In this document: piece after piece, positions 10,202 through 18,617 of the stretch
How positions within the stretch are numbered: the stretch's first letter is position 1
How the letters are laid out: every line of letters begins with the position of its first letter
Source of the DNA: Microvirga zambiensis WSM3693
Lineage (GTDB): Bacteria > Pseudomonadota > Alphaproteobacteria > Rhizobiales > Beijerinckiaceae
Direction: 5' to 3'
Assembly (NCBI RefSeq): GCF_016735695.1
Contig: NZ_JAERQD010000002.1
Coordinates: 62,001-126,000, forward strand
DNA: 64,000 nucleotides
Position numbers and translations under genes: made by a program
The notes under the pieces: model-generated
The model's input: only the letters and a program-made list of their open reading frames with translations
What the model was told of the DNA's origin: nothing
The model's database searches: none

Positions 10202-10981
10202 ATGCAAACAGGTTTGGACGGAAAGCGCGCGCTCGTGCTCGGCGCGAGCAAGGGCTTGGGCTTCGGCATTGCACAGGGGTTGGCGGAGGATGGCGCCCGC
10301 GTCGCCATCGCCAGCCGAACCATGGACGGCTCGAAGGCGGCGGCCGAGAAGATCGGCAAGGGCGCTCTTCCCTTCGTCTGCGACACGGGCAAGGCCGATC
10401 AGGTCGATGCCCTGGCCAAGGATGTGGTGGCGGCACTCGGCGGCGTCGACATCCTCGTGCTCAACAGCGGCGGCCCGCCGCCCGGCAAGGCTCAAGGGGT
10501 GTCGTCGGATCAGTGGCGCCAGTCCTTCGAGGCCATGTTCGTCAATCTGGTGCGCATCGCAGACCAGCTGCTGCCGGGCATGATCGAGCGCAAGTTCGGC
10601 CGCATCATCTCGGTGATTTCCTCCGGCGTGATCCAGCCGATCCCGAATCTCGCGATCTCCAACGCCATCCGTCCGGCTCTCGTCGGCTGGGGCAAGACGC
10701 TGGCGAGCGAGGTCGCATCCTCCGGCGTGACCGTGAATGCCATTGCGCCGGGTCGCATCGCCACGGATCGCCTGAAGCAGCTCGATGCCGCCAATGCCGA
10801 GCGCACCGGACGTTCCATGGATGACGTGGCGGCTGCAGCGCGCGCCGGCATTCCGGCGGGCCGCTACGGCGAGATCGAGGAATTCGCGGCTGCCGCCGTG
10901 TTCCTCGCCAGCGAGAAGGCTTCCTTCATGACGGGCTCGATTCTGCGCGTCGACGGCGGGCAGATTTCGTCCACGACCTGA
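10202..10981 (+). CDS. Atypical short-chain dehydrogenase/reductase
   Basis: Rossmann-fold protein of 259 residues, 21 bases after the aldolase gene and surely co-transcribed. The N-terminal cofactor site reads LVLGASKGLGFGIAQGLA, close to the usual TGxxxGxG, and the middle carries LNSGGPPPG in place of NNAG. The YxxxK catalytic pair expected after the ISVISSG serine region is absent: that stretch reads NLAISNAIRPALVGW. The C-terminus (GSILRVDGGQ) is normal. A class of SDR-like proteins without the catalytic tetrad is known, so this may bind a dinucleotide without ordinary reductase chemistry. I prefer the ATG at 10202 over TTG at 10193. Confidence 0.85.
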   Translation: MQTGLDGKRALVLGASKGLGFGIAQGLAEDGARVAIASRTMDGSKAAAEKIGKGALPFVCDTGKADQVDALAKDVVAALGGVDILVLNSGGPPPGKAQGVSSDQWRQSFEAMFVNLVRIADQLLPGMIERKFGRIISVISSGVIQPIPNLAISNAIRPALVGWGKTLASEVASSGVTVNAIAPGRIATDRLKQLDAANAERTGRSMDDVAAAARAGIPAGRYGEIEEFAAAAVFLASEKASFMTGSILRVDGGQISSTT

Positions 10982-10996
10982 CGCCTGCAAGCTTAT

Positions 10997-11024
10997 GGGG
11001 TGAGGCGAGGTATCGTCTCACCCC
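10997..11024. terminator. Bidirectional terminator between SDR and chrA
   Basis: A 12-pair stem (GGGGTGAGGCGA with TCGTCTCACCCC, one G-T wobble) around a GGTA loop, followed by CTTCTCTTC. It lies exactly between two convergent genes and could end both transcripts. Confidence 0.75.
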
Positions 11025-11031
11025 CTTCTCT

Positions 11032-12429
11032 TCACGAGATCAGGCCGGCCCAATAGAGAGCGATGCCCGCCGCCGAGGTGGTGGCCAAGGTCGGCAGCAT
11101 CCCGATCTTGAATCGGAACATCGCGACGATGGCGGCGCCCGAGAGCAGAAGCGCCCATCCATTCACGCTTGCCCATACCGGCGCATCGAAGCTGAAGAGC
11201 CCCCATTCAACCGGCTGGACGTCCCTGAAGAGCGTGTGAATGCCGAACCAGATCGCCAGGTTGAGGATCACGCCGACCACCGCGGCGGTGATGGCGGTCA
11301 AGGCTCCGCTCAGAGAGCGGTTGCCGCGCAAGACTTCGATATAGGGCGCTCCTAAGAAGATCCAGAGAAAGCACGGCGTGAAGGTCACCCATGTGGCGAG
11401 AAGGCCGCCGAGCGTGCCCGCCAGCAACGGGGACAGGGCACCGGCATCCCGGAACGCTGCCATGAAGCCCACGAATTGCAGCACCATGATCAAGGGGCCC
11501 GGCGTCGTCTCGGCCATGCCGAGCCCATCCAGCATCTCGCCGGGCTGCAGCCAGCCATAATTGTCGACGGCCTGCTGTGCCACATAGGCGAGAACCGCAT
11601 AGGCGCCGCCGAAGGTGACCATCGCCATCTTGGAGAAGAAGATGGCGATCTGGCTGAAGACATTTCCCGGGCCGAGCGTCAGAACGAGAACAAACACCGG
11701 CGTGAGCCAGAGCGCCAGCCACAGGGCGGCCACCCGCAGGCTTCGATTCATGTTGGGGCGGACGTGATCCGGAAGATGCTTGCCCAGCAGGTTGTCGTCT
11801 TCCGCTTCATCGCCATCATGTCCGCCAACCTGGAATTGCGGCATGTCCGCCCGGCCTCCGAGAAAGCCGATCAGGCCGGCGATCAGAACGATCAGCGGGA
11901 ATGGCGCGTCGAGAAAGAAGATCGCTGCGAAGGCCGCTGCAGCAAGCCCTATCAGAACGCGGTTCTTCAGAGCCCGCCGTCCGATCCGCACCACCGCTTC
12001 GAGCACGATGGCGAGCACGGCCGCTTTCAGGCCGAAGAAGAGAGCCGAGACGAAGCCGACCTTGCCATAGAGGGCATAGACCCAGCTGAGGCCCATGATG
12101 GCGACGATGCCGGGCAGGATGAACAGGCCGCCCGCCATGATGCCGCCGAAGGTGCGGTGCATGAGCCAGCCCACATAGGTGGCAAGCTGCTGCGCTTCCG
12201 GGCCCGGCAGCAGCATGCAATAGTTGAGCGCGTGGAGGAATCGGTTCTCGGAGATCCAGCGCTTCTCCTCGACGAGGATGCGGTGCATCACGGCGATCTG
12301 ACCTGCCGGTCCGCCGAAGCTCAGGGCGGCGATGCGCAGCCAGACATGGAACGCCTCTCCCAGGGAAACGCCGTGATCCTGCGAGACCCGGACGGGAGGT
12401 TCATTCAAGTTCTGCAACGTGTCGTTCAC
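11032..12429 (-). CDS. chrA: Chromate transporter ChrA (two CHR domains)
   Basis: Inner-membrane chromate efflux protein of 465 residues, a long-form CHR protein with two homologous halves. The first half carries ALSFGGPAGQIAVMH and the second VTFGGAYAVLAYVAQQAV, the conserved FGG motifs of the family; many hydrophobic segments are present. I chose GTG at 12429, which directly follows the upstream stop and suits translational coupling; an ATG at 12471 inside the upstream gene is a less likely alternative. The linker between halves is acidic. It pairs with the ChrB-domain gene upstream to form a chromate resistance unit. Confidence 0.9.
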   Translation of the reverse strand: MNDTLQNLNEPPVRVSQDHGVSLGEAFHVWLRIAALSFGGPAGQIAVMHRILVEEKRWISENRFLHALNYCMLLPGPEAQQLATYVGWLMHRTFGGIMAGGLFILPGIVAIMGLSWVYALYGKVGFVSALFFGLKAAVLAIVLEAVVRIGRRALKNRVLIGLAAAAFAAIFFLDAPFPLIVLIAGLIGFLGGRADMPQFQVGGHDGDEAEDDNLLGKHLPDHVRPNMNRSLRVAALWLALWLTPVFVLVLTLGPGNVFSQIAIFFSKMAMVTFGGAYAVLAYVAQQAVDNYGWLQPGEMLDGLGMAETTPGPLIMVLQFVGFMAAFRDAGALSPLLAGTLGGLLATWVTFTPCFLWIFLGAPYIEVLRGNRSLSGALTAITAAVVGVILNLAIWFGIHTLFRDVQPVEWGLFSFDAPVWASVNGWALLLSGAAIVAMFRFKIGMLPTLATTSAAGIALYWAGLIS

Positions 12430-12430
12430 G

Positions 12431-13264
12431 TCAGGCTCCGGGTTTCTTCGACGGCCAGTTATGGGTTTCATCCGTCGCGTCGCGGCACCAGCGGTAGAAC
12501 GCGTCGTAAAGAGCAAGCCCGGCTTCGAGCTGCGCGAGGTCGTCCGCGTACATGCGCGAAAGTCCCAGAGAAGCCGCCAAAAGCCCCGGTGCCTCCGGCG
12601 CTAGATCGAGCCGCGCCGTATCGGCGCCCCTGACGATGACGGCGAGCCGCTTCAAGGGCTCCGTGGCAAGGCCGAATTCGTCCACCATCACGTCGAAGGT
12701 GCAGAATTCGCCGCGATGCGTCCAGACGATATCCTCGCCTTCGATGTCGAACGGCGTCGCCGCGAACCGCTCCGCCACGCCCGGCACTTCGGCAGTCGGG
12801 ACGAACAGAAAGACCGCATTGGGATCGACGAAGCGGCGGATCAGCCACGGGCAGGCGATGCGGTCGATCTTGGGGCGCGAACGCGTGACCCAGATCGTGC
12901 GGCCCTGTTCGTCGGGGGGCGGAATTTTTGATGCCGGCACCATCGTCAGCCCGGCCTGCGCCCATGCCAGCGTACCGCCTTCCAGCGAGTCGGCAGGAAT
13001 GCCGGCATGACGCAGCCAGGCTGCCGTGCCGTGGCTCAGTTTCAGCCCTTTCTGGCAGATCGCGACGGCCGTTCGGCCGGCAAATTCGTGTGCCCAATCC
13101 GCGACGCGCGCGATAGGCCGCCGGATCGAGCCGGGAACCAGTCTCGGGTCGCCGGCAAAGTCTTCATCGGTGCGAACATCGATGAGCGCGGGACATTTCG
13201 GCGTGCCGATAAGGCGCGCAAGCTTTTCAGTGGAGATCGTGTTGAATGACGACATGGTGTGCAT
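12431..13264 (-). CDS. chrB: Rhodanese-ChrB fusion protein (chromate resistance)
   Basis: Protein of 277 residues made of two parts. Residues 1-110 are rhodanese-like (PALIDVRTDEDF; the active-site loop cysteine is C70 in AICQKG). Residues 120-270 are the ChrB C-terminal domain (WVTRSRPKIDRIACPWLIRR). ChrB proteins sense or assist chromate resistance; the rhodanese part could deliver sulfur or act in reduction. It overlaps the chrA region closely: its TGA is 2 bases before the chrA GTG. The alternative start MSSFN at 13255 would remove three residues. Cytoplasmic, as no signal peptide is visible. Confidence 0.85.
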   Translation of the reverse strand: MHTMSSFNTISTEKLARLIGTPKCPALIDVRTDEDFAGDPRLVPGSIRRPIARVADWAHEFAGRTAVAICQKGLKLSHGTAAWLRHAGIPADSLEGGTLAWAQAGLTMVPASKIPPPDEQGRTIWVTRSRPKIDRIACPWLIRRFVDPNAVFLFVPTAEVPGVAERFAATPFDIEGEDIVWTHRGEFCTFDVMVDEFGLATEPLKRLAVIVRGADTARLDLAPEAPGLLAASLGLSRMYADDLAQLEAGLALYDAFYRWCRDATDETHNWPSKKPGA

Positions 13265-13379
13265 CCGTAAAGGTTAGAGCGGATGCGATGCTTGGGCATG
13301 TCGCCTCGTGGGGAGATCGCAATCCCCATGACGAGAATGAAAATTCAACCCTCCGGCTTTGTCAAATCAAATCGGGGGG

Positions 13380-14168
13380 TCAGAAATCCTGCTCCAAATC
13401 GCGTTCCAGCGTCTGCACGACGAGACCGTTTTCGATGAGAGCGGTCCACACATCTTCGGCATTCTCGGCAAAATGGTAAAGTTGGCGATCCTTCTCGCTC
13501 ACCATGCCGTGCTCCAGCAGCGCCTCGAACTTGATGACGGATTGCCAATAGGCCTTGTCGAAGAGAACGATCGGCAGGGGCGGCGCCTTGCCTGTCTGGC
13601 GAAGGGTGAGCATCTCGAACAGCTCATCCAGCGTGCCGAAGCCGCCTGGGAAGACGACGAGCGCATTGGCTCGCATCGCCAGGTGCATCTTGCGCATGGC
13701 GAAGTAATGGAAGCGGAAGGTCAGGTCCGGGGTCGAATAGGCATTGGGCTCCTGCTCGTGCGGCAGGGTGATGTTGAAGCCGATGGAGGGCGCACCCACG
13801 TCGAAGGCGCCCCTGTTCGCGGCCTCCATGATGCCGGGCCCGCCGCCGGTGGCGATCACGTTGTCCCGAGTACCGCTGGTCACGGTCATCGCCCCGCCGC
13901 GCTGCGAGGCGATGGCGCCGAATATGCGGGCCTGCTCATACCAGAACCTATGCTTGCCCGGCCCGTTCTCGCGGACACGTGCGCTGCCGAACACGACGAT
14001 GGTGGAGCGCACCCCCCAGATCCGCAGATGCTCCTCCGCCTTGGCATATTCCAGCAGGAAGCGGACCCCGCGCATGGAATCGCCCAGCAGGAAATCCTGG
14101 TCCATCGCCGCCAGTCGGTAGGACGGCGAATCGAGATGGGCCGAATTCGAAGGTCTGCTGTCATCCAT
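13380..14168 (-). CDS. LOG-family Rossmann-fold protein (TIGR00730-like)
   Basis: Cytoplasmic protein of 262 residues. It carries both signatures of the lysine-decarboxylase-like LOG family: GGGPGIMEAANRGAFDVG and PGGFGTLDELFE. Family members are nucleotide 5'-monophosphate nucleosidases (PpnN-type) or cytokinin-activating phosphoribohydrolases. The long N-terminal section (about 75 residues before IVVFGSARV) is typical of the PpnN-like bacterial branch. I chose ATG at 14168 because the frame further upstream is arginine-rich and overlaps the proline-rich gene. The exact substrate cannot be told from sequence. Confidence 0.88.
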   Translation of the reverse strand: MDDSRPSNSAHLDSPSYRLAAMDQDFLLGDSMRGVRFLLEYAKAEEHLRIWGVRSTIVVFGSARVRENGPGKHRFWYEQARIFGAIASQRGGAMTVTSGTRDNVIATGGGPGIMEAANRGAFDVGAPSIGFNITLPHEQEPNAYSTPDLTFRFHYFAMRKMHLAMRANALVVFPGGFGTLDELFEMLTLRQTGKAPPLPIVLFDKAYWQSVIKFEALLEHGMVSEKDRQLYHFAENAEDVWTALIENGLVVQTLERDLEQDF

Positions 14169-14223
14169 TGCGCAGGGCTCCCTAACCGCCTCGCCATGCA
14201 CAAAGCACAGATTTGAAGCCGGG

Positions 14224-14472
14224 TTAACTCCCCACCGGCCCGATTGGAATCTCCTGCGGTCCGGACGGCGGGATACCCACCGGTTCCGACGGATCGGGCG
14301 CTTCGCTCGGACCATCCGGCGGAACGCCGACCGGCTCTCCCGGGCTAGGGATTCCCGGCGGACCGGGATCCGGATGAACCGGCTGCGGCGCTGGGTTCGG
14401 CACGTCCGGCTGCGACGGCGGATTTGGAACATCCGGTTGCGGTGTCGGATTCGGAGACGGTGTATCGGACAT
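14224..14472 (-). CDS. Proline-rich small protein, 82 residues
   Basis: Low-complexity protein beginning MSDTPSPNPTPQPD and ending IPPSGPQEIPIGPVGS, built of Pro-Asp, Pro-Asn and Gly-Pro units such as EPVG[V/I]PP repeated twice. It has no signal peptide or membrane segment and is probably disordered. Similar proline-rich peptides with an IPPSGPQEIPIGP ending occur in other Rhizobiales. A perfect EcfG consensus promoter 43 bases upstream supports it as a real, stress-induced gene. Function unknown. Confidence 0.75.
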   Translation of the reverse strand: MSDTPSPNPTPQPDVPNPPSQPDVPNPAPQPVHPDPGPPGIPSPGEPVGVPPDGPSEAPDPSEPVGIPPSGPQEIPIGPVGS

Positions 14473-14514
14473 GGGCCGGAATTCCTCTTGGCGATGGCAT
14501 TATCTTAAGCTGCG

Positions 14515-14540
14515 AACGGGAGATGAACCGGCTTTGTTCC
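14515..14540 (-). promoter_or_regulatory. EcfG-type general stress promoter (perfect consensus)
   Basis: On the minus strand: GGAAC (complement of 14536-14540), 17 bases, CGTT (complement of 14515-14518). This matches GGAAC-N16/17-CGTT exactly. The transcript would start near 14507 and give a leader of about 35 bases before the proline-rich gene. Confidence 0.75.
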
Positions 14541-14724
14541 CGCTTTCCCCTGCGGATGGCTGGGAGAAGCATTTTCCCTATAGCCGCTTGCGCCAGGGTC
14601 GCTATATCAAGGGCGCACATCGAACGCAGTGACGCGGGTGATCCCCAGTTGGTCGGTTCACGACGCGTCCGAAGTTCCGGGGATACGGGCGAGACCAGCC
14701 CTGATGGAAAGCGAGCGCCAGCCG

Positions 14725-15921
14725 ATGGACCACCTGTCTTCAATCAATAGTGCACGTCTTCTGCCGGAGGACGGTTATCGGGGCGCGCTCGTCGGACGCG
14801 TCTGGCGCCCCGGCATCGGCCCGTCCGTCGTGGCGGTCAGGGAGGATGGTCTCTTCGACATCTCTTCAACTTACTCGACGGTCAGCGCACTTGCCGCGGC
14901 GGACGATCCGGCGCGCGTGGTCAAGACGGCGCAGGGCGAGCGGATCGGCTCGCTCGACGAGATTGCCGCGAACACGCCGTCCGACAGCCGCGATCCCTCC
15001 AAGCCCTGGCTTCTGGCGCCGATCGACCTCCAGGTCGTCAAGGCGGCCGGCGTGACCTTCGCCGTATCCATGCTCGAGCGCGTGATCGAGGAGAGGGCGC
15101 GGGGCGATGCCAGCGCGGCCGCGGCCATCCGTGCCGAGGTTCTGCGGCTGGTGGGCGACGATCTGAGCCGCCTGAAGCCGGGATCGCCTGAGGCCATGGC
15201 TCTGAAGGAGGTTCTCGTCTCCCAAGGAGCCTGGAGCCAGTATCTCGAGGTCGGCATCGGACCCGATGCGGAGGTCTTCACCAAGGCGCCGACCCTGTCC
15301 TCCGTCGGGGCGTTCATGGATGCGGGCCTTCATCCCAAATCCACCTGGAACAACCCAGAGCCGGAAGTCGTGGTGATCGTCACCGCTGAAGGCAAGATCG
15401 TCGGCGCCACGCTCGGCAACGACGTCAATCTGCGCGACTTCGAAGGGCGCTCGGCGCTCCTGCTCTCGAAGGCGAAGGACAACAACGCCTCCTGCTCCGT
15501 CGGCCCGTTCGTGCGGTTCTTCGACGAAACGTTCTCTCTCGACGACGTCCGAAAGACCAACGTGACGCTGACGGTGGAAGGCGAGGACGGGTTCAAGCTC
15601 CAAGGCTCCTCGTCGATCACCAAGATCAGCCGAGATCCCGAGGATCTGGTGGCGCAGACGTTGGGGCCTCACCATCAATATCCCGACGGCTTCGCGCTGT
15701 TCCTGGGCACGATGTTCGCGCCGACGCAGGATCGGAACGAGGCCGGCATGGGCTTCACGCATAAGCGCGGCGACATCGTCACCATCGCCGCTCCCAAACT
15801 CGGATCGCTGATGAACCGCATGAAGCCGAGCTCCGAATGCGAGCCCTGGACCTTCGGCATCGGCGCTCTCATGACCAACCTGGCCCGCCGGGGCCTCATC
15901 AACACCACACAGGCAGGTTAA
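14725..15921 (+). CDS. xylX: XylX-like 2-keto-3-deoxy-xylonate dehydratase (FAH family)
   Basis: Fumarylacetoacetate-hydrolase-fold protein of 398 residues. It contains long blocks that I recognise from Caulobacter XylX: VTFAVSMLERVIEERARGDA, WNNPEPEVV, GNDVNLRDFEGRSALLLSKA and QYPDGFALFLGTMF. XylX removes water from 2-keto-3-deoxy-D-xylonate to give alpha-ketoglutarate semialdehyde in the oxidative (Weimberg) pentose pathway. The aldehyde dehydrogenase that would take this product starts 2 bases after its stop. ATG at 14725 is preferred; 14704 (MESERQP) is possible. The substrate could also be another 2-keto-3-deoxy sugar acid such as L-arabonate. Confidence 0.82.
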   Translation: MDHLSSINSARLLPEDGYRGALVGRVWRPGIGPSVVAVREDGLFDISSTYSTVSALAAADDPARVVKTAQGERIGSLDEIAANTPSDSRDPSKPWLLAPIDLQVVKAAGVTFAVSMLERVIEERARGDASAAAAIRAEVLRLVGDDLSRLKPGSPEAMALKEVLVSQGAWSQYLEVGIGPDAEVFTKAPTLSSVGAFMDAGLHPKSTWNNPEPEVVVIVTAEGKIVGATLGNDVNLRDFEGRSALLLSKAKDNNASCSVGPFVRFFDETFSLDDVRKTNVTLTVEGEDGFKLQGSSSITKISRDPEDLVAQTLGPHHQYPDGFALFLGTMFAPTQDRNEAGMGFTHKRGDIVTIAAPKLGSLMNRMKPSSECEPWTFGIGALMTNLARRGLINTTQAG

Positions 15922-15923
15922 CG

Positions 15924-17399
15924 ATGACGAAGAACTATATTGCAGGCGAGTGGCTGTCGGCGACGGAAGCCTCGGCCAACGTCAATCCGTCCAACACCAA
16001 CGACGTGGTCGGCGAATATTCCCGCGCCTCCGCTGCCGAGGCCGAGAGGGCCATCGATGCCGCCTATCACGCCTTCCCGGCCTGGTCGCGCTCCTCGATC
16101 CAGCAGCGCCACGATATCCTCAAGGCCGTGGGCGACGAAATCCTCGCCCGCAAGGAGGAACTCGGCCGCCTGCTCTCGCGCGAGGAGGGCAAGACCCTGC
16201 CGGAGGGCATCGGCGAGGTGACCCGCGCCGGCCAGATCTTCCTGTTCTTCTCCGGCGAGTGCCTGCGCATGGCCGGCGAGAAGGTCCCGTCCGTGCGGCC
16301 CCTCATCGATGTGGAGATCACCCGCGAGCCGGTGGGCGTCGTCGGCCTGATCACGCCCTGGAACTTCCCGATCGCGATCCCGGCCTGGAAGATCGCGCCG
16401 GCGCTGGCGTACGGCAACACGGTGGTGTTCAAGCCGGCCGACCTAGTGCCGGGCTCGGCTCATGCTTTGTCCGAGATCATCATCCGTGCCGGCGTGCCGG
16501 CGGGCGTGTTCAACCTCGTCATGGGCCGCGGCTCCGTGGTCGGCGAGGCGATGCTGAACAGCCCGAAGATCTCGGCCATCTCCTTCACCGGCTCGGTGCC
16601 GACGGGCCGCAAGGTCGCCCAGACCTGCGTCACCGCCGATCCGATGAAGAAGGTCCAGCTCGAGATGGGCGGCAAGAACCCGATGGTGGTGCTCGACGAT
16701 GCCGATCTGAAGGTGGCGGTTGAATGCGCCGTCAACTCGGCCTTCTTCTCGACCGGCCAGCGCTGCACGGCGTCTTCGCGCCTGATCGTGACCGAGGGCA
16801 TCCACGACAAGTTCGTGGCGGCGATGCAGGAGCGCATGCAGGGTCTCGTCATCGACGATGCCTTGAAGGCCGGCACCCATATCGGCCCGGTCGTCGACCA
16901 GAGCCAGCTCGACCAGGACCTGAAGTACATCAAGATCGGCCAGGAAGAGGGCGCCAAGCTCGTCGCCGGCGGCGAGCTGCTGACGCGCGAAGCGCCCGGC
17001 TTCTATCTGGCACCGGCCCTGTTCACCGAGGTGAGCAACGAGATGCGCGTGGCCCGCGAGGAGATCTTTGGGCCGGTTGCGACCGTCACCAGGGCGAAGG
17101 ATTACGACGAGGCGCTGGAGCTTGCCAACGACACGCCGTTCGGCCTGTCCTCGGGCATCTGCACCACGAGCCTGAAATACGCCTCGCATTTCAAGCGCAA
17201 TGCGGAGGCCGGCATGGTGATGGTGAACCTGCCGACCGCGGGCGTGGATTACCACGTGCCGTTCGGCGGCCGGAAGGGCTCGTCCTACGGGCCGCGCGAG
17301 CAGGGCCGCTACGCGCAGGAATTCTATACCACGGTGAAGACCGCCTACACCTTCGACGGCAACGGTCCTTACGTGCCGAAGACCAAGGGCAGCGAGTAA
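15924..17399 (+). CDS. Aldehyde dehydrogenase (alpha-ketoglutarate semialdehyde type)
   Basis: NAD(P)-dependent aldehyde dehydrogenase of 491 residues. Motifs: VVGLITPWNFPIAIPAWKIA, FTGSVPTGRKV (nucleotide loop), LEMGGKNPMVV (catalytic glutamate) and FFSTGQRCTASSR (catalytic cysteine). It begins 2 bases after xylX, so the pair is translationally linked. In Caulobacter the equivalent neighbour, XylA, oxidises alpha-ketoglutarate semialdehyde to alpha-ketoglutarate, and I infer the same here. The xylose dehydrogenase and xylonate dehydratase genes are not in the window. Confidence 0.88.
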   Translation: MTKNYIAGEWLSATEASANVNPSNTNDVVGEYSRASAAEAERAIDAAYHAFPAWSRSSIQQRHDILKAVGDEILARKEELGRLLSREEGKTLPEGIGEVTRAGQIFLFFSGECLRMAGEKVPSVRPLIDVEITREPVGVVGLITPWNFPIAIPAWKIAPALAYGNTVVFKPADLVPGSAHALSEIIIRAGVPAGVFNLVMGRGSVVGEAMLNSPKISAISFTGSVPTGRKVAQTCVTADPMKKVQLEMGGKNPMVVLDDADLKVAVECAVNSAFFSTGQRCTASSRLIVTEGIHDKFVAAMQERMQGLVIDDALKAGTHIGPVVDQSQLDQDLKYIKIGQEEGAKLVAGGELLTREAPGFYLAPALFTEVSNEMRVAREEIFGPVATVTRAKDYDEALELANDTPFGLSSGICTTSLKYASHFKRNAEAGMVMVNLPTAGVDYHVPFGGRKGSSYGPREQGRYAQEFYTTVKTAYTFDGNGPYVPKTKGSE

Positions 17400-17423
17400 C
17401 TCGCTGACAATCCTTAAGCTCGG

Positions 17424-17457
17424 CGACCCGGCATTCCTCGACTGAAGTGCCGGGTCG
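17424..17457 (+). terminator. Stem-loop after the aldehyde dehydrogenase
   Basis: A perfect 10-pair stem, CGACCCGGCA with TGCCGGGTCG, around a 14-base loop, 24 bases after the stop codon. The following bases (TTAACTT) are only weakly U-rich, so termination efficiency is uncertain. Confidence 0.6.
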
Positions 17458-17803
17458 TTAACTTATGTGATGGCTCGATGCGCAGGAAACCCGATCCTGC
17501 ATGCGGAGGCGGCATCGGCTGCCGGATGTCTCGTCGGACGGCTCCGAAGGGCTGTTAACTTTATCGACAAAACTCTGGCAGCTTTTGGCTCCGTCCATTG
17601 AACTTTGCCATGGGAACGCCATCATAGGCTTCCAAGAACTTGTGCTTACAGGCTCAAAACACTTGCGCTGCAAACGTTGTTGCGTGTCGAATTGAGGCAC
17701 ATTGCCCCGATCATATAAACTGCAACTTCGTTCTATTGAGCAGGGCGGCTGTAAGTTCTACGAGCTGGTAAGTGGCACTCCGTCAATAGTAGAGAAACTT
17801 GAT
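17458..17803. other. Intergenic region, AT-richer, no gene seen
   Basis: About 350 bases between the terminator-like hairpin and the CYTH-like gene. GTTAACTTTAT occurs at 17555-17565 and a related GTTAACTTAT at 17457-17466; their role is unknown. Short open frames here have no recognisable protein character or ribosome-binding site. Confidence 0.6.
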
Positions 17804-18592
17804 ATGGTTACTTCCCGGCGTTATCTTATTGCTTCTTCCCTTGCGCGCTTGATCCGCAAGGAGCGGGGAGGCAATCGGGTTACGGAAGGCCACTTCCCCA
17901 ATCAGGCCGACCGCAGCTCCTTCGTCGTCGTCGAAGGCGACAAGGGCAGCCTGGTGCTGCTTCACTCGGGCCCCAATGGTCCGATCGAGGAGCGCACCGA
18001 GGTGCCGCGGGCCCATGCCGAAGCGCTTCTCGACGTGACGCCCGGAAAGCTCGATTATCTGCTCACGCATCTGACCGTCGGCACCCGCGACATCCAGATC
18101 CTCCGGTTCGTGACGCCAGGGCCGCTGGACCTGATCTCGGTGCCGTTCGAGAGCGACGAAGAGGCAAGGGATTTCCGTCCTCTCTCGTGGTTCGGTCAGG
18201 ACGTGACGACGGAAGTCGCCTACCACAACCGGTCCATCGCCCTCGAAGGCGCGCCGCAGGCTCCCGACGTGCCCATGTCCAACGCGGCGCTCAACAGCCT
18301 GCTCGACACCCTCGAGAACCGCTATGCGACGCCGCGCGGCTATGCGCCGTCCCGGAGCGAGGCCGCCGTTGGACAGCAGCAGCGCAATGCGCCTCCGGCC
18401 GCTCCCGCCGCTCAACCGGCTGCCGAACGCGCCGCACCTGCCCAGCGTGGCGTCCTGTCCCGTCCCGCCGCTCCTCCGGTGGAGGCCGATCTTAGTGACG
18501 ATGACGCGCATGACGACAACGATCTGAACCTCAACATCGAGGACAACGTGATCCGCGAGCTGGCGCGTTCGCTGCGACCCCAGCGCCGCTGA
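17804..18592 (+). CDS. Degenerate CYTH-domain (triphosphate tunnel) protein
   Basis: Protein of 262 residues. The first 165 align in pattern with CYTH proteins: MVTSRRYLIAS at the position of the usual IERKFLV start; EVPRAHAEALLDVTPGKLDY in the middle; then LDLISVPFESDEEA and FGQDVTTEVAYHNRSIAL, equal to the usual EVEF and G-EVT-rY-N-LA blocks. The ExExK motif and the acidic EvE residues that bind metal and triphosphate are replaced (TSRR and ISV), suggesting a non-catalytic descendant. Residues 180-245 are Ala/Pro-rich, and the end (NLNIEDNVIRELARSL) is acidic then helical. ATG 17804 is supported by that alignment. Confidence 0.7.
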   Translation: MVTSRRYLIASSLARLIRKERGGNRVTEGHFPNQADRSSFVVVEGDKGSLVLLHSGPNGPIEERTEVPRAHAEALLDVTPGKLDYLLTHLTVGTRDIQILRFVTPGPLDLISVPFESDEEARDFRPLSWFGQDVTTEVAYHNRSIALEGAPQAPDVPMSNAALNSLLDTLENRYATPRGYAPSRSEAAVGQQQRNAPPAAPAAQPAAERAAPAQRGVLSRPAAPPVEADLSDDDAHDDNDLNLNIEDNVIRELARSLRPQRR

Positions 18593-18617
18593 TCCTTCGC
18601 TCGCTTGAGAATTCCTG

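Noticed and set aside
17500..17700. Possible tRNA or small gene between the aldehyde dehydrogenase and the CYTH-like gene
   Set aside because: No cloverleaf or T-loop consensus was found on either strand, and the short frames lack ribosome-binding sites.
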